DNA of 64,000 nt from Gnetum montanum (lineage: Eukaryota > Streptophyta > Gnetopsida > Gnetales > Gnetaceae). Shown piece by piece: positions 13,132 to 23,299 of the stretch. The stretch covers positions 60,822-124,821 of the forward strand of contig MNCI01025588.1 in NCBI GenBank assembly GCA_015680685.1, given 5' to 3'. Position 1 is the stretch's first letter. Each line of letters opens with the position of its first letter. The notes beneath the pieces were generated by a model. It saw only the letters and a list, made by a program, of their open reading frames with translations, made no database searches and was not told the origin of the DNA. The position numbers were made by a program, and so were the translations under genes.

Positions 13132-16100
13132 AATATACCATCTCATAGGGAGAATAGCCTATAGGGAGTTTCCATGTGGAGCGGTAGGCCCAAAGAGCAT
13201 CTTTCAGTTTGGTGCTCTAGTCTCGCCTGTATTTGCTAATAATTCGTGTCAAGATTTTTGTGATTTCCCTATTGGTGACTTTAGCTTGACCATTCACTTG
13301 AGAATGACATGGTGTAGTTAGTTTATGCTCACCTCGTAAGTGTTGCATCAACTTTTGAAAAGTCGCACCTGTAAAATTTGTACCATTATCAGAGATAAGT
13401 GCACAAGGCACGCCAAACCTATTTACGATTTCTTGTTGAACAAATCGTGCAGCGGTAGATGATGTACAGTTGGTAACGGCAGCTGCTTCTGCCCATTTTG
13501 TAAAATAGTCAACAACAATAACAATATATGTTTTTCCATTGGACATTGGTGTAATAGGCCCCATAAAATCGATACCCCATATGTCAAAGGGTTCTAAAGG
13601 TTGAATCCATTGTTGTGGACCCTCCATCCTAGCAGTCATTCCCCCATTGCATTGGCAGCACTCACAAGATTGGACAAAATGATGAACATCCCGAAATAAT
13701 GTAGGCTAATAATATCCTGCAAGTAGGATTTTAATGGCTATTCATCTCCCAGCATAATGACCTCCACAAGGGCCCTCATGAGCATCTTAGAGAACTCGAA
13801 ATTGATCTGCATCAGGAACACACCTTCAGACCAAGCCATCAAAACACACCTTGTAAAGGTGTCCATTGATTTCCATGAAATGTTTGACTCGGTGGAGAAA
13901 CTATTATTTCTTTCTAATGTCCAGCCCTTGTGGTGTTTCTTAGGTGAAAAGATAAGTAAGAATGCTACTATACCAGTTTGTATCTATTGGTGATTGATTG
14001 TTTATTACACCTACAAAGAGGAGTTCATCATGGAAGCGATCAAAAATTAGGTATTCATCCTCTTTGTTGTTCCATCGCAATCGAGATAAATGATCAACAA
14101 TAACATTCTTTGTACCTTTACGATCGACCATTGTAAGATCGAACTCTTGCAAGATCACGAGCCATTGTATGATGCGAGGGCTCATCGTTGGTTTATTCAT
14201 AAGGAATTGAATTGCACTATGATCCATGTGTACAAATACCTTATAGCCTAATACATAGTGCCTAAATTTTTCCAATGCAGACACCACAACCATTAACTAT
14301 TTTTCTATTAAGGTATAGTTGAGTTGTGCACCAGCAATACTTTGACTTGCATAGTGGATGTAAAAGGGGCGTTTTTGGTCATATAACTGTGTATGTACAG
14401 CTCCTAAAGCAAAATTGGATGCATCAATCATTATATGGAATGGTCTGGACCAGTTAGGAGCTTGTAGAATGGATGTTTCTACTAGCTTTTGCTTCAAGGA
14501 TTGGAAAGCTAGCTCACATTTCTTGGTCCATTCCAAGGGTACATCCTTCTTCGTTAATTCTACCAACAGTTTTGCAATCTTTGAAAAGTTCTTAATGAAA
14601 TGTCTATAATAGCCAGTATGTCCAAGGAATGATTGAACATCTTTTACAATTTCAAGTTGACGAGTAATTCCTTGTATAACTTTAAATTTTTCAGGATCTA
14701 CCTCCATCCCTGTTTGTGAAATTTTATGCCCTAATATAATGCCCTCTTGGACCATTAAGTGGCTTTTTTGCCAATTGAGCCTTAGGTTGGTTTCAACACA
14801 TCGTTTCAGTGCTTGCTCTAATCAGTCTAATGCTTGTTCAAAGTTTGCTCCATAGGTGAAGAAATCGTCCATAAAAACCTCCACACCATTCCTTATTTGC
14901 TGCTAAAATATACTGAGAAGTAGACGTTGAAACGTTGTTGGAGCATTGCACAAGCCAAACGACATCTGCCTATATGTAAATGTCCCCCAAGGACTTGTGA
15001 ATGTAGTTTTGGCTTGGTCTTCTGGTGCTATTTGGATTTGATTGTACCCACTGTAACCATCTAGAAAACTATAATAACAATGCCCTACAATGGTATCTAA
15101 GACTTGGTCAATGAATGGCAATGGGAAATGGTCATTAAATGTTGCCATGTTCAGTAGCCTAAAGTCTATACATACCCTCCATTTACCACATTTTTTAGGA
15201 ATAATGACCAATGGACTAACCCATTCACTATCATCAATGGGATAGATGAACCCGGCCTTCAGAAGTTGTTCAATCTCTTCCTTAACTACTTGCTTAAGTT
15301 TTGGGTTCAGTTATCTTTACGATTGTCTTCGAGGCTTCATAGAGGGATCAGTGTAAATTCTATGTTGGCATATCCTAGGATCTATCTCGATTAATTCGGG
15401 ATATGACCAAGCAGAGGCTTTTGACCATTTGTTTACCATCTTTAGCAATCTTTCTTTTTATTGAGGAGCAAGCTTAGCATTAATGATTACCAGTTTTCCA
15501 TTCTTGAGAAATGCACACTCCATACCAGTGGGCAACGGTTTTAATTTTAGGGGCTCTTGCTTAAACTCATCAAGGATTTCCAACTTCCCCTAATTGATAT
15601 TTTTGGTGTCAGTACTTAGAAGTTAGCGATGGACTTGCTCTAATGCATCTATGCTATCAATATAGGCACAAGTCAAGATCTCAATTGGTTCCATGAATAA
15701 AGTTGAATTGCTCTCTTGGTCAGCTGTCAGCCACTAGGTGCCTTCCTGTCTTGTGACTGCTGCATACAAGCATCTTTGTATATCTGATACTTGTGCATAC
15801 TGGTTGCATGTAGGCAATGTTAGGCATTGTACAAACTAGGACTTCTGCACGCAGTTGCACCCTGTGTCACTGTATGTGATGCATGAAACTTGCTTCTTCT
15901 TGATCTTCCCACATGCATTTTCTTTTAATATCTTTAGGGAAAGATCAAGTATTCCTATGTGTGCATCAATCGTACCTAGCCATACTCTTCCAATTATGAT
16001 TCGAAAGTCCCCCTTACAGTTGTTAACTTGGATCATTAGGAAATAGGTTGGATATGACCACCCACAAACAATGGTGACAATGTCCTCCACTAGTCCCAAT

Positions 16101-16492
16101 GGAATAGTGATGGACTGGTCAGCCAACTCTAGATAGATGTTACTCTTCTTTAGTGGAGGCAAGTTCCAGGCTTTATACATTTCCTAGGAGATCAAATTAA
16201 CACCAGAACCTGAATCCAAAAGAGCTTTGTAAGGCTCATTTCTAGTGATTTGCAAACGAATAAGAGGGCTCCCAAGATTAGAGAGTTTCCTAGGAAGATG
16301 GCCAACTTTAATCCAATCAATGATAACATGGGTTAACATGACAGTATGTGTTGGGTGCAGTTTTTGCTTCAAAGGAAGCTCCAAAGATTCAAACGATGAT
16401 GAGGCATTTGGATAATTAGCCGCTTGTGGTTGTAAGGACTTGGTTGGACTATTGGTTCTAAAGAAAGGTCTCTTCTTTGATCGGTTGTCCAA
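13132..16492 (-). pseudogene. pro-pol of gypsy element B
   Basis: On the minus strand from 16492: protease with ALLDSGSGVNLIS (about 16230-16184), linker (16180-15836, open for 114 codons), RT (15211-14880) with CIDFRLLNMATF, FLDGYSGYNQIQIAPEDQ and an intact FMDDF block near 14870, then RNase H (about 14460-14040) and integrase (13720-13132). Integrase keeps the first two catalytic Asp residues (WGIDFMGPI, LISDNGTNF), but the Glu position reads GQAKVTN, so the third catalytic residue appears lost. Short frameshifts and stops split the frame. It ends at the deletion into the 3' LTR. Confidence 0.88.
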
Positions 16493-16834
16493 AAAAATAG
16501 TAGGTTGAGGATTGATAGCCCTTGTAGCGTTACATTACTATGGTTGGGCAGGAAGCTCACCTTGCATAGTTGGAGCAGGTGGTAATGGAGCTGAGGGTGG
16601 AAGAGATGCAGACAACTGAGAAGGATAGTACGTATGTGGAGCATCACCCCGAGAAGAAGAAGTTCTATAGCACTTGAGGATCTGGTAGTGAGGCTGAAGA
16701 GCAGTGTAACTAGTAGAGTCACATGGAGAGATCAGTTGCTAAATGTAATACCTGTATGGGTTAGGTTGATGGTAAGGGTACTGTTGACATGGTAGTGGCA
16801 TTCCCCATGATTGTGGGTGTTACCACTATTAATA

Positions 16835-18873
16835 TTATTCATTCAATTGTGATGGAGCTCTACTTGGATAATATGTTAAGGGTTGGTGGAATTGCCTTAG
16901 GTTACCTTGAGGATAAGGTAACCTTCTATGTGTTTGTCGTCTGTTTAACCGTGGGTTTAGTGCATACACCCTAGACTCTTGTAGATGTGACACTACTAGG
17001 CAACATCCCTTAGGATGGTCATATTGGCATATCTCACATCCACCATCATTTTTTGTGTTCGAATCCACAACCTCTTCAATGACGGGAACTTTGCCCGTAC
17101 CCTTGTTACGTGCATACTCAGCTTCTTTTTTTTTCCTTCTCTCTTGGTCACTACTTTGTTCTCTAGACTCCTCCACTATTTTTAGGACAGCTTGAAATTT
17201 GTCATCTAGGGAGTTTCACATTTTATCCACCTTTGCCCATACTTCCAATGCAAATTTTTGAATGGGCAAAGTCTTTCTATTCACCATCCTTTAAGTGGTG
17301 ACTCTTCTTCATCTTCACAAAATCCAATTTCCTTCTTTTGAAGGGAAGGATCTCTATTGTACTCCTCCACACTTTCTTTTTTCCTCAAATCACCTTCCTC
17401 CTTGGCAACGTGCTCCAACAATCTTTGTGTTTCATGGGCTCTAAACTCTGATAGCCTTCCTTGGGCATAAGTTCCAAGGGTTCTTCGCTTTTTGTACCTA
17501 AGCCCATCTACAAGATGGCATAGTTGTTCCTTTTGTAAGTAACCATGGCTCGGGCAACGTTGTAATAATGAATAATATTGGCCCATGGCAGCATCCAAGG
17601 GTTTGTGTCCTCCTTGTTTCCATCCTTAGATTTGCTTACGCAGGTTGGACACTCAAGAGTATAGTTGATACTTATCGTTAAATAGCTCCAACATGGTACT
17701 CCATCGATGAAAGGACTCCAGTTCTAAGGACCGATACCAACTTTCCGCTTCCTTGATCAGTGTCTGTGGAAACAACTTTAGCTTTTGCCACTCATTTTCT
17801 ATATTCTACAAGGCACATGCGTTGTGGAATGCTTGTAGATGGTTTTGAGGATTAGCATTGTACCCCCCTTCAAATCATAGGATGTTGTTCATGTCTAGTT
17901 TTTTGATCCTACTATCTTTCTGGTATCTTGTTGGAATCTTAATGGCCTCTGTTATATCTAACATACTTCGGGTGGCAAGTAGGGGTTCATCATGATCATG
18001 TTGTCTATGGCATCTATGATGCCTATGCTGATCCCTACTCTCCCTTCTTTCGTGATATGTCTCTTTGGAATGCCCTCATCCTCTTTCTCTACTATTTTGT
18101 TGGTGATTTCTATTTCTTTTACCATCGTCCTCATGGTCTTTCCCTTTGCAACTGCATTCAAATCTCAAAGGAGAGGGGGAAGAAGAAGATGGAGGTGAAG
18201 AGGAAGGAGGACTAGCACCATGACGATGCTTGTCACGTTCTCTTTGGTGGTCGTGGCCTCGATCATGGTTACGATTAGAAAGTTCATCATTGTCATGCGT
18301 TCGTGTTCCTTTTCTGGATCCTTTATGTCTGTTGGTACTAGAACCTAGGTTATGAATAGTTAAGTGAAGATTTTGATACACAACTCCTTGACCAAAGTTA
18401 ACAAGAGGAACATTGTTTTGTGGAAAACCTCCTAAGACAGGTTCACCGCCTTTGTTTTCACTTAGGACATACGGGACATCCTGAGACCACTTCTCTTTCA
18501 CGAATTTGTAATGTCTATCCTGTTGTAGATCTCTCTGCCATTATGCCTATGTGGGTTGATAATCTCTCGAATCTTACTCATGCACAATGTACTCTAATTA
18601 TAAGTGTTGCATACTAATTGATGTGAGAGCATGAAAAAGGATGCCCGAGATTGAGTGATCAAGAGGTAACACTATGTTACTTTCTATATCACGCCATCGC
18701 AGTTGTTCATCCTAGTCGAGGATAAAGGTAAAGTTTGGTATATACTCATTAGGATGAGCGTATACCATGTGAAACTATTGGGGCATTAGCGGATCATCAT
18801 GTGCACCACGCCTCTGATTATTCATGGTGTCGAACCTAGTCAATGAAGCACTCTCATAAGAAGAAGGAGACAT
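16835..18873 (-). pseudogene. gag of gypsy element B
   Basis: The start at 18873 aligns with that of element A. The 18501-18076 stretch is open for 141 codons and carries the Ser/Pro- and His/Arg/Asp-rich segment. The capsid part is split (17598-17281, starting MDAAMGQYYSLL), and 17176-16835 carries the Cys/His cluster CEICQYDHPKGCC. Stops and shifts separate these blocks. Comparison with the A copy confirms a shared ancestor. Confidence 0.82.
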
Positions 18874-18990
18874 GATTGGTTATTTAGTATGTGATACCCT
18901 TTTCTGATGATTGTAGGATAGGTAACTTTAAGGGTTCATTCCAACAATGAAAAGATTTCCTAAGTTGTAATCAACACACAAATAACAAAA

Positions 18991-19008
18991 TCCTTGGCAA
19001 TGGCGCCA
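18991..19008 (-). other. Primer-binding site of element B (tRNA-Asp-like)
   Basis: On the minus strand the bases after the 5' LTR read TGGCGCCATTGCCAAGGA. This is close to the known tRNA-Asp complement used by Athila/Tat elements (TGGCGCC, TTGCC and a GGA end shared). Confidence 0.75.
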
Positions 19009-19009
19009 A

Positions 19010-19861
19010 TGATGAGTGGCAAGGTACCCCTACACCTAACCATAAGAATACAAGCGTTCATGCGTGATCCAGTCTAACTCTAAGGATTAAGTGCTTATGC
19101 GCCTACATAGAACAAGGATGAGTTATGCAATTGTTATTTTCCCAAGCTTACTTGTAAGACACAATTGTATGGTTATGTAAACTCGAGGTATATGATTTTT
19201 ATGTTTTTTATATTTTCTATCTTAGTCTCCTAAGTGTGTGCAATGAAAAGATTTAATTAATTAATGGGTTTTTTGTAACTCTAACATGAATCAAATCCTA
19301 ACACCAACATTTGTTCCCACTCTCTAAACACATCATGAACCAGTGTAACACTACTGGGATTACCAAATGCTAATCATTACTAGGTTACCAAGTGTTTCAC
19401 GTATGCTCGAAGTGGTCGTGCTAAGTGTGCTAATTCATTGATAATTGATAATTAATAATTCTATGGAAATAACATTCATTAACTCTTGAAAGCATCAAAT
19501 GATAGTAAATAACATTAAATGTAATAATTAAACTATTTTGAATGTTGCAAGGTTTATCAAAAAGTTTGTCTTTATTTCTGGACACAAGGTGTGCTCGGGT
19601 ACATAATGCTCGAATAAAGATTTGTTCACTTTATGACTCCTACTGCGGGCACTCAAAAATAATTCTAACTTTGGAATAGAAAAACTTTAAGAGTTTGGCT
19701 AAGGACTAGAGAATTAATGCCCAAACCAAGTGCCCTTGTCTCTTATTTATAGGCAACAAGACAGGCTCCGATGTAGGAGATCCGATATCGCTTGGCCGAT
19801 CTGATATCACGTATCCAATATCAGGGGTCTGATATTGGGGATTCAATATTGTGACTCACCA
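19010..19861 (-). repeat. 5' LTR of gypsy element B
   Basis: 852 bp with family ends (TGGTGAGTCA start on the minus strand, CTCATCA end). The RATATY hexamers at 19784, 19803, 19817, 19831 and 19845 have spacings 19, 14, 14, 14, the mirror of element A. The stretch from 19588 is also the left arm of the perfect inverted repeat. Confidence 0.87.
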
Positions 19862-20485
19862 GTTTTGTTTTGATTACAGTGGGAAGTGTAGACTGGAAGT
19901 GAGACTGTCATCACCATGGAGGATGCAACAATATCACTTGCAGGAGATTGTTCCTGACTGATGAGAGGCGAGGTACCCCTACACTCAACCATACGAATAC
20001 GAGCGTTCATGCGCGATCCTGTCAAACTCCATGGACAGGCTAGTTGTGGTATNGGATCGCGCATGAACGCTCGTATTCGTATGGTTGAGTGTAGGGGTAC
20101 CTCGCCTCTCATCAGTCAGGAACAATCTCCTGCAAGTGATATTGTTGCATCCTCCATGGTGATGACAGTCTCACTTCCAGTCTACACTTCCCACTGTAAT
20201 CAAAACAAAACTGGTGAGTCACAATATTGAATCCCCAATATCAGACCCCTGATATTGGATACGTGATATCAGATCGGCCAAGCGATATCGGATCTCCTAC
20301 ATCGGAGCCTGTCTTGTTGCCTATAAATAAGAGACAAGGGCACTTGGTTTGGGCATTAATTCTCTAGTCCTTAGCCAAACTCTTAAAGTTTTTCTATTCC
20401 AAAGTTAGAATTATTTTTGAGTGCCCGCAGTAGGAGTCATAAAGTGAACAAATCTTTATTCGAGCATTATGTACCCGAGCACACC
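19588..20485. repeat. Perfect inverted repeat, 432-bp arms, bounded by Ns
   Basis: Arms 19588-20019 and 20054-20485 are exact reverse complements as far as I can read them. They are separated by 34 bases ending in an N at 20053, and another N follows at 20486. The left arm holds the start of the element B 5' LTR, a 97-bp spacer and the end of another LTR. Identity this high, among LTRs that otherwise differ by many percent, with N at both right-arm edges, points to a mis-assembled or fold-back join. A genuine recent palindrome remains possible. Confidence 0.9.
19959..20052 (-). repeat. LTR end fragment next to element B
   Basis: Starts TGATGAG and runs through GGTACCCCTACACTCAACC, the reverse complement of the family LTR 3' end, then breaks off at the N. 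It is separated from element B by 97 bp (19862-19958) of unplaced sequence. Confidence 0.7.
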
Positions 20486-20486
20486 N

Positions 20487-20960
20487 GCTTCACTACGACT
20501 ACTAGAAGGATACCTAGGTGTGGCGAAGGGCCACTTATTTATAGGTTAAAATAGACTCTGCGTAAACAGGGCCACGTCGACGCATGGAGGGCTGCATCGA
20601 TGGGGCCGCGTTGACGCGGCCGCGTATACGGGACCCCATATATGCGACCTAGTAAATGCATTGACCATTTTAGCACTTCATCACTGACCATTGGATCTCT
20701 TCTACCTCTCCCTCATTCTTCTGTTGCCAAGAGGGGTTGGATGTCCTTTAGATCTATTGGTGTTCCTTCCTATTGTCATGAACACTCAATGTTGTACACC
20801 ATTGTAATATTGTATGCTCGAGCACTTTTGTATTTGTTTGTTTCTTCTGTGTCACTTTGCATGTTAGTTAAATAAGTCTACACCCCCTATTATATTTTGT
20901 AAAGGACTTGTTCCTCTTCTTTTGTACTTGAGGACGAGTTTTCATTCAGTTGTGGGGGTA
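20487..20960 (+). mobile_element. 3' internal end of a second gypsy subfamily (C)
   Basis: Begins after an N and ends in a purine tract (TTGTGGGGGTA) that abuts the LTR at 20961. The block before the tract (GAGGACGAGTTTTCATT) matches the corresponding place in element A (11320-11345). A short CpG-rich patch lies at about 20566-20640. No pol coding is left. Confidence 0.7.
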
Positions 20961-21835
20961 TGATAAATCATGTTTTTCATCACTCCAATATTGGGGTGGC
21001 TGCAATATTGGGTACATGATATTGGGTATGTGATATCACGACCCAAGATGCAATATCATACATTTGATATCACAGGGTTACTCCCGGGTCTATAAATAAG
21101 CACCCAAGCGCACAATTAGGAGGAAGTTTGTTAGTAGTCAATAGCGAAACTCTTGCAGTTTGTCCATTTGAAAGTTAGAATATTTTCCAAGTGCCCGCAG
21201 CAGGAGGCCTAAGTGTGAATGGATCTTTATTCAAGCATTGATGTACTTGAGCACACCATTGTGTTGGCAATAAAGACGAGCTCTTTGATCCATTCCTTGC
21301 AACACTTGAGATTTTTTTCTTATGCCTTTATATTTCATGCAATTTACATTAATGTTATTTATGCAGTAATTAATTTTGATCAATTAAGCAAATTGTTAAA
21401 TTACACAAGCATGACTCCTTTGAGCATATGTGTGACCCTTGGTAGCTCAGAAACGATTAGCGTTTGACAGCCCAGTAGTGTTCGCATGAAGTTCAGGATG
21501 TGTCTAGAAAGTGGAAACGGTTACTTGTGTTAGGCTAGATTAGCCTGTAGTTTACTTAGCAATTAATTGCTCTTACTTTTAATCACTCTTACTTTTATTC
21601 TTGTTATAGGTGAGTAATTTCATAAAAACACAAAATAATAAAAATCATATGCCTGAGTCACACTTAACCATACAATTGCATCCCACAAGTGGGACTAGGA
21701 AGACAATGAATGAACAACACATACACACTATTTAGCTCTAGTGTACTTAGTAACTAGTTTACAGAATTTGACCGGATTGCACGTGAATGCTTATGATTCG
21801 TATGGTTGGGCATACGGGTACCTTGCCGCTCATCA
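20961..21835 (+). repeat. 3' LTR of gypsy subfamily C
   Basis: 875 bp, starting TGATAAATCA and ending GCTCATCA. It is recognisably related to the A/B LTRs (CTATAAATAAG, GAGCACACC, GGTACC near the end) but clearly a separate subfamily. RATATY hexamers lie at 20987, 21004, 21018, 21032, 21052 and 21066, several again 14 bp apart. Confidence 0.85.
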
Positions 21836-23230
21836 CTAAGGATGCGAATCCTAAAAATAAAAAGTTTTTTGCCCAAGGAGACAATTTACTAAAAGGGAGC
21901 GATCCCTTGCTAGGATCCCAGAAAACTAAAATTTTCTATTGTCTCTTTGATGACACCTTATGTTTAGGAGATAACTCATGGGGACAAAGGGAAATTTAAT
22001 CTTGTATAACCTCCTCAACTTAACCTTGCATTGGAATCTATAGAACTGATCTTAGGCAACATCTTTGGGTACCAAATGCTATAAGCATGTGATTTTCTGA
22101 AACTTCAACACTTAATCATCTTTAAAACATTGTCATCTTCAATAGAAATATTTCATTTTCTTAACCATTGCATTCCCTAAAAATACCAATTGTATTGAAA
22201 TAATAACATAAAGGTATTTGTATCGTTGCCTTTAACTCATTGATAAGAAAATATTTTTGTATTTTTTCCATATTTTTCAAAAGTTTAACACAAAGACCAT
22301 GTCCCTACACCCAACTATACGAATCACAATTTGGTCGAATTCCGTGGACCTATAGTTCTCTAGTACACTAGTTCTCCTAGGAAGTGAAATGGGCGTTGAG
22401 AGGGTATGGGATTGAACCTAAAACTTGAACATCACAAGCCACACACTTTAATGAAGTGGACAATGCTTCACTAATTATAATGCTAATTATTATCTCTAGA
22501 TAGTTGAGAAATTAATAGTAACCAACTATGAATTTATTATGATTTGAAACATCTTGCAAAATATAATATGACTTTCAATTTCAATTTCAATTTCATAGTT
22601 ACATGTTGTTTGGTTTCAAAAATTTGTAAACATTTGTATAGGGATTCATGAACCCAAGAAGATTGCACCTCAAATGGTAAAATCAAAAAGGAATAAAAAA
22701 TACAAAAAAATCGTGAGCCCGACGTAAATCTGAATATTCTTTCAGGTAAATTGAATCTAAACAATTTTATAAGTATTTCGGTGGAATGTATAGTAACAAC
22801 ACCCCAAGGCATGGGGCGTCCTCAAAATATATTGCACTATCATCTACCAAGGTTGAGCATGGGTACCATTTAAATTAAATTACAAAGATCCTTAGCCAAG
22901 CCACCCTAAAACATTTCTCATTCCAACATAGAAAAGAAACGTTCAAAAAATTGGGGAAACGTTCACTTTCCAATGTTCCCAAAAGTGGCCGTCACCAAGG
23001 ACTAAGGCAAAAAGCTGACAAAATAAGATAATATAAAATGACACAAAACAAGCAAACAAACTTTATTGAAATCACGTCTTCAGGTAAAACAACGGAATGG
23101 TTTCATTCCGCAGCAGTAAGAATCCAGCGCTGATTCCAAACCTAGGATAGGATGGCCAATGGTTTCATACCGCCAGCAACAAGACACTCGATTTCAGATT
23201 CTATTTTGTTTCGTTAGCACACAGCACGCC
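21836..23230. other. Intergenic, AT-rich, with LTR and SINE-like scraps
   Basis: No gene is visible. 22296-22385 resembles the reverse complement of the subfamily C LTR end (CCCTACACCCAACTATACGAAT). On the minus strand, 22490-22400 reads GTGGCTTGTG, then GGTTCAATCCC, a tRNA-type B box as in plant SINEs. The rest shows nothing I can name. Confidence 0.5.
22400..22495 (-). repeat. Possible tRNA-derived SINE fragment
   Basis: The minus strand carries GTGGCTTGTG followed about 25 bases later by GGTTCAATCCC, a good match to the pol III B box. The expected A box upstream is weak and no tail or target duplication was found. Confidence 0.35.
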
Positions 23231-23299
23231 CTCAGAATATACATTGTATTATGCGAAACAAGGGTCGCTGGTGCTTGATTTTCTCTAGCAGTAGCAATA

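Larger units (their letters stand above)
12349..19861 (-). mobile_element. Ty3/gypsy element B, minus strand, 3' part deleted
   Basis: A second insertion of the same family into E1, in opposite orientation. On the minus strand: 5' LTR 19861-19010, primer site 19008-18991, gag from 18873, pro-pol to 13132, then a truncated 3' LTR 13131-12349. A deletion joins integrase coding (SPYEMVYW) straight to the inside of the 3' LTR. It removes the integrase C-terminus, the 3' internal region and the first part of U3. B keeps many Gln codons that are stops in A and E1, so it looks less decayed, but it is still broken. Confidence 0.88.

Noticed and set aside
19843-20230. Two identical 89-codon reading frames facing each other
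   Set aside because: They are the two arms of the perfect inverted repeat and contain LTR ends; no protein family resemblance, and the repeat itself is suspect.
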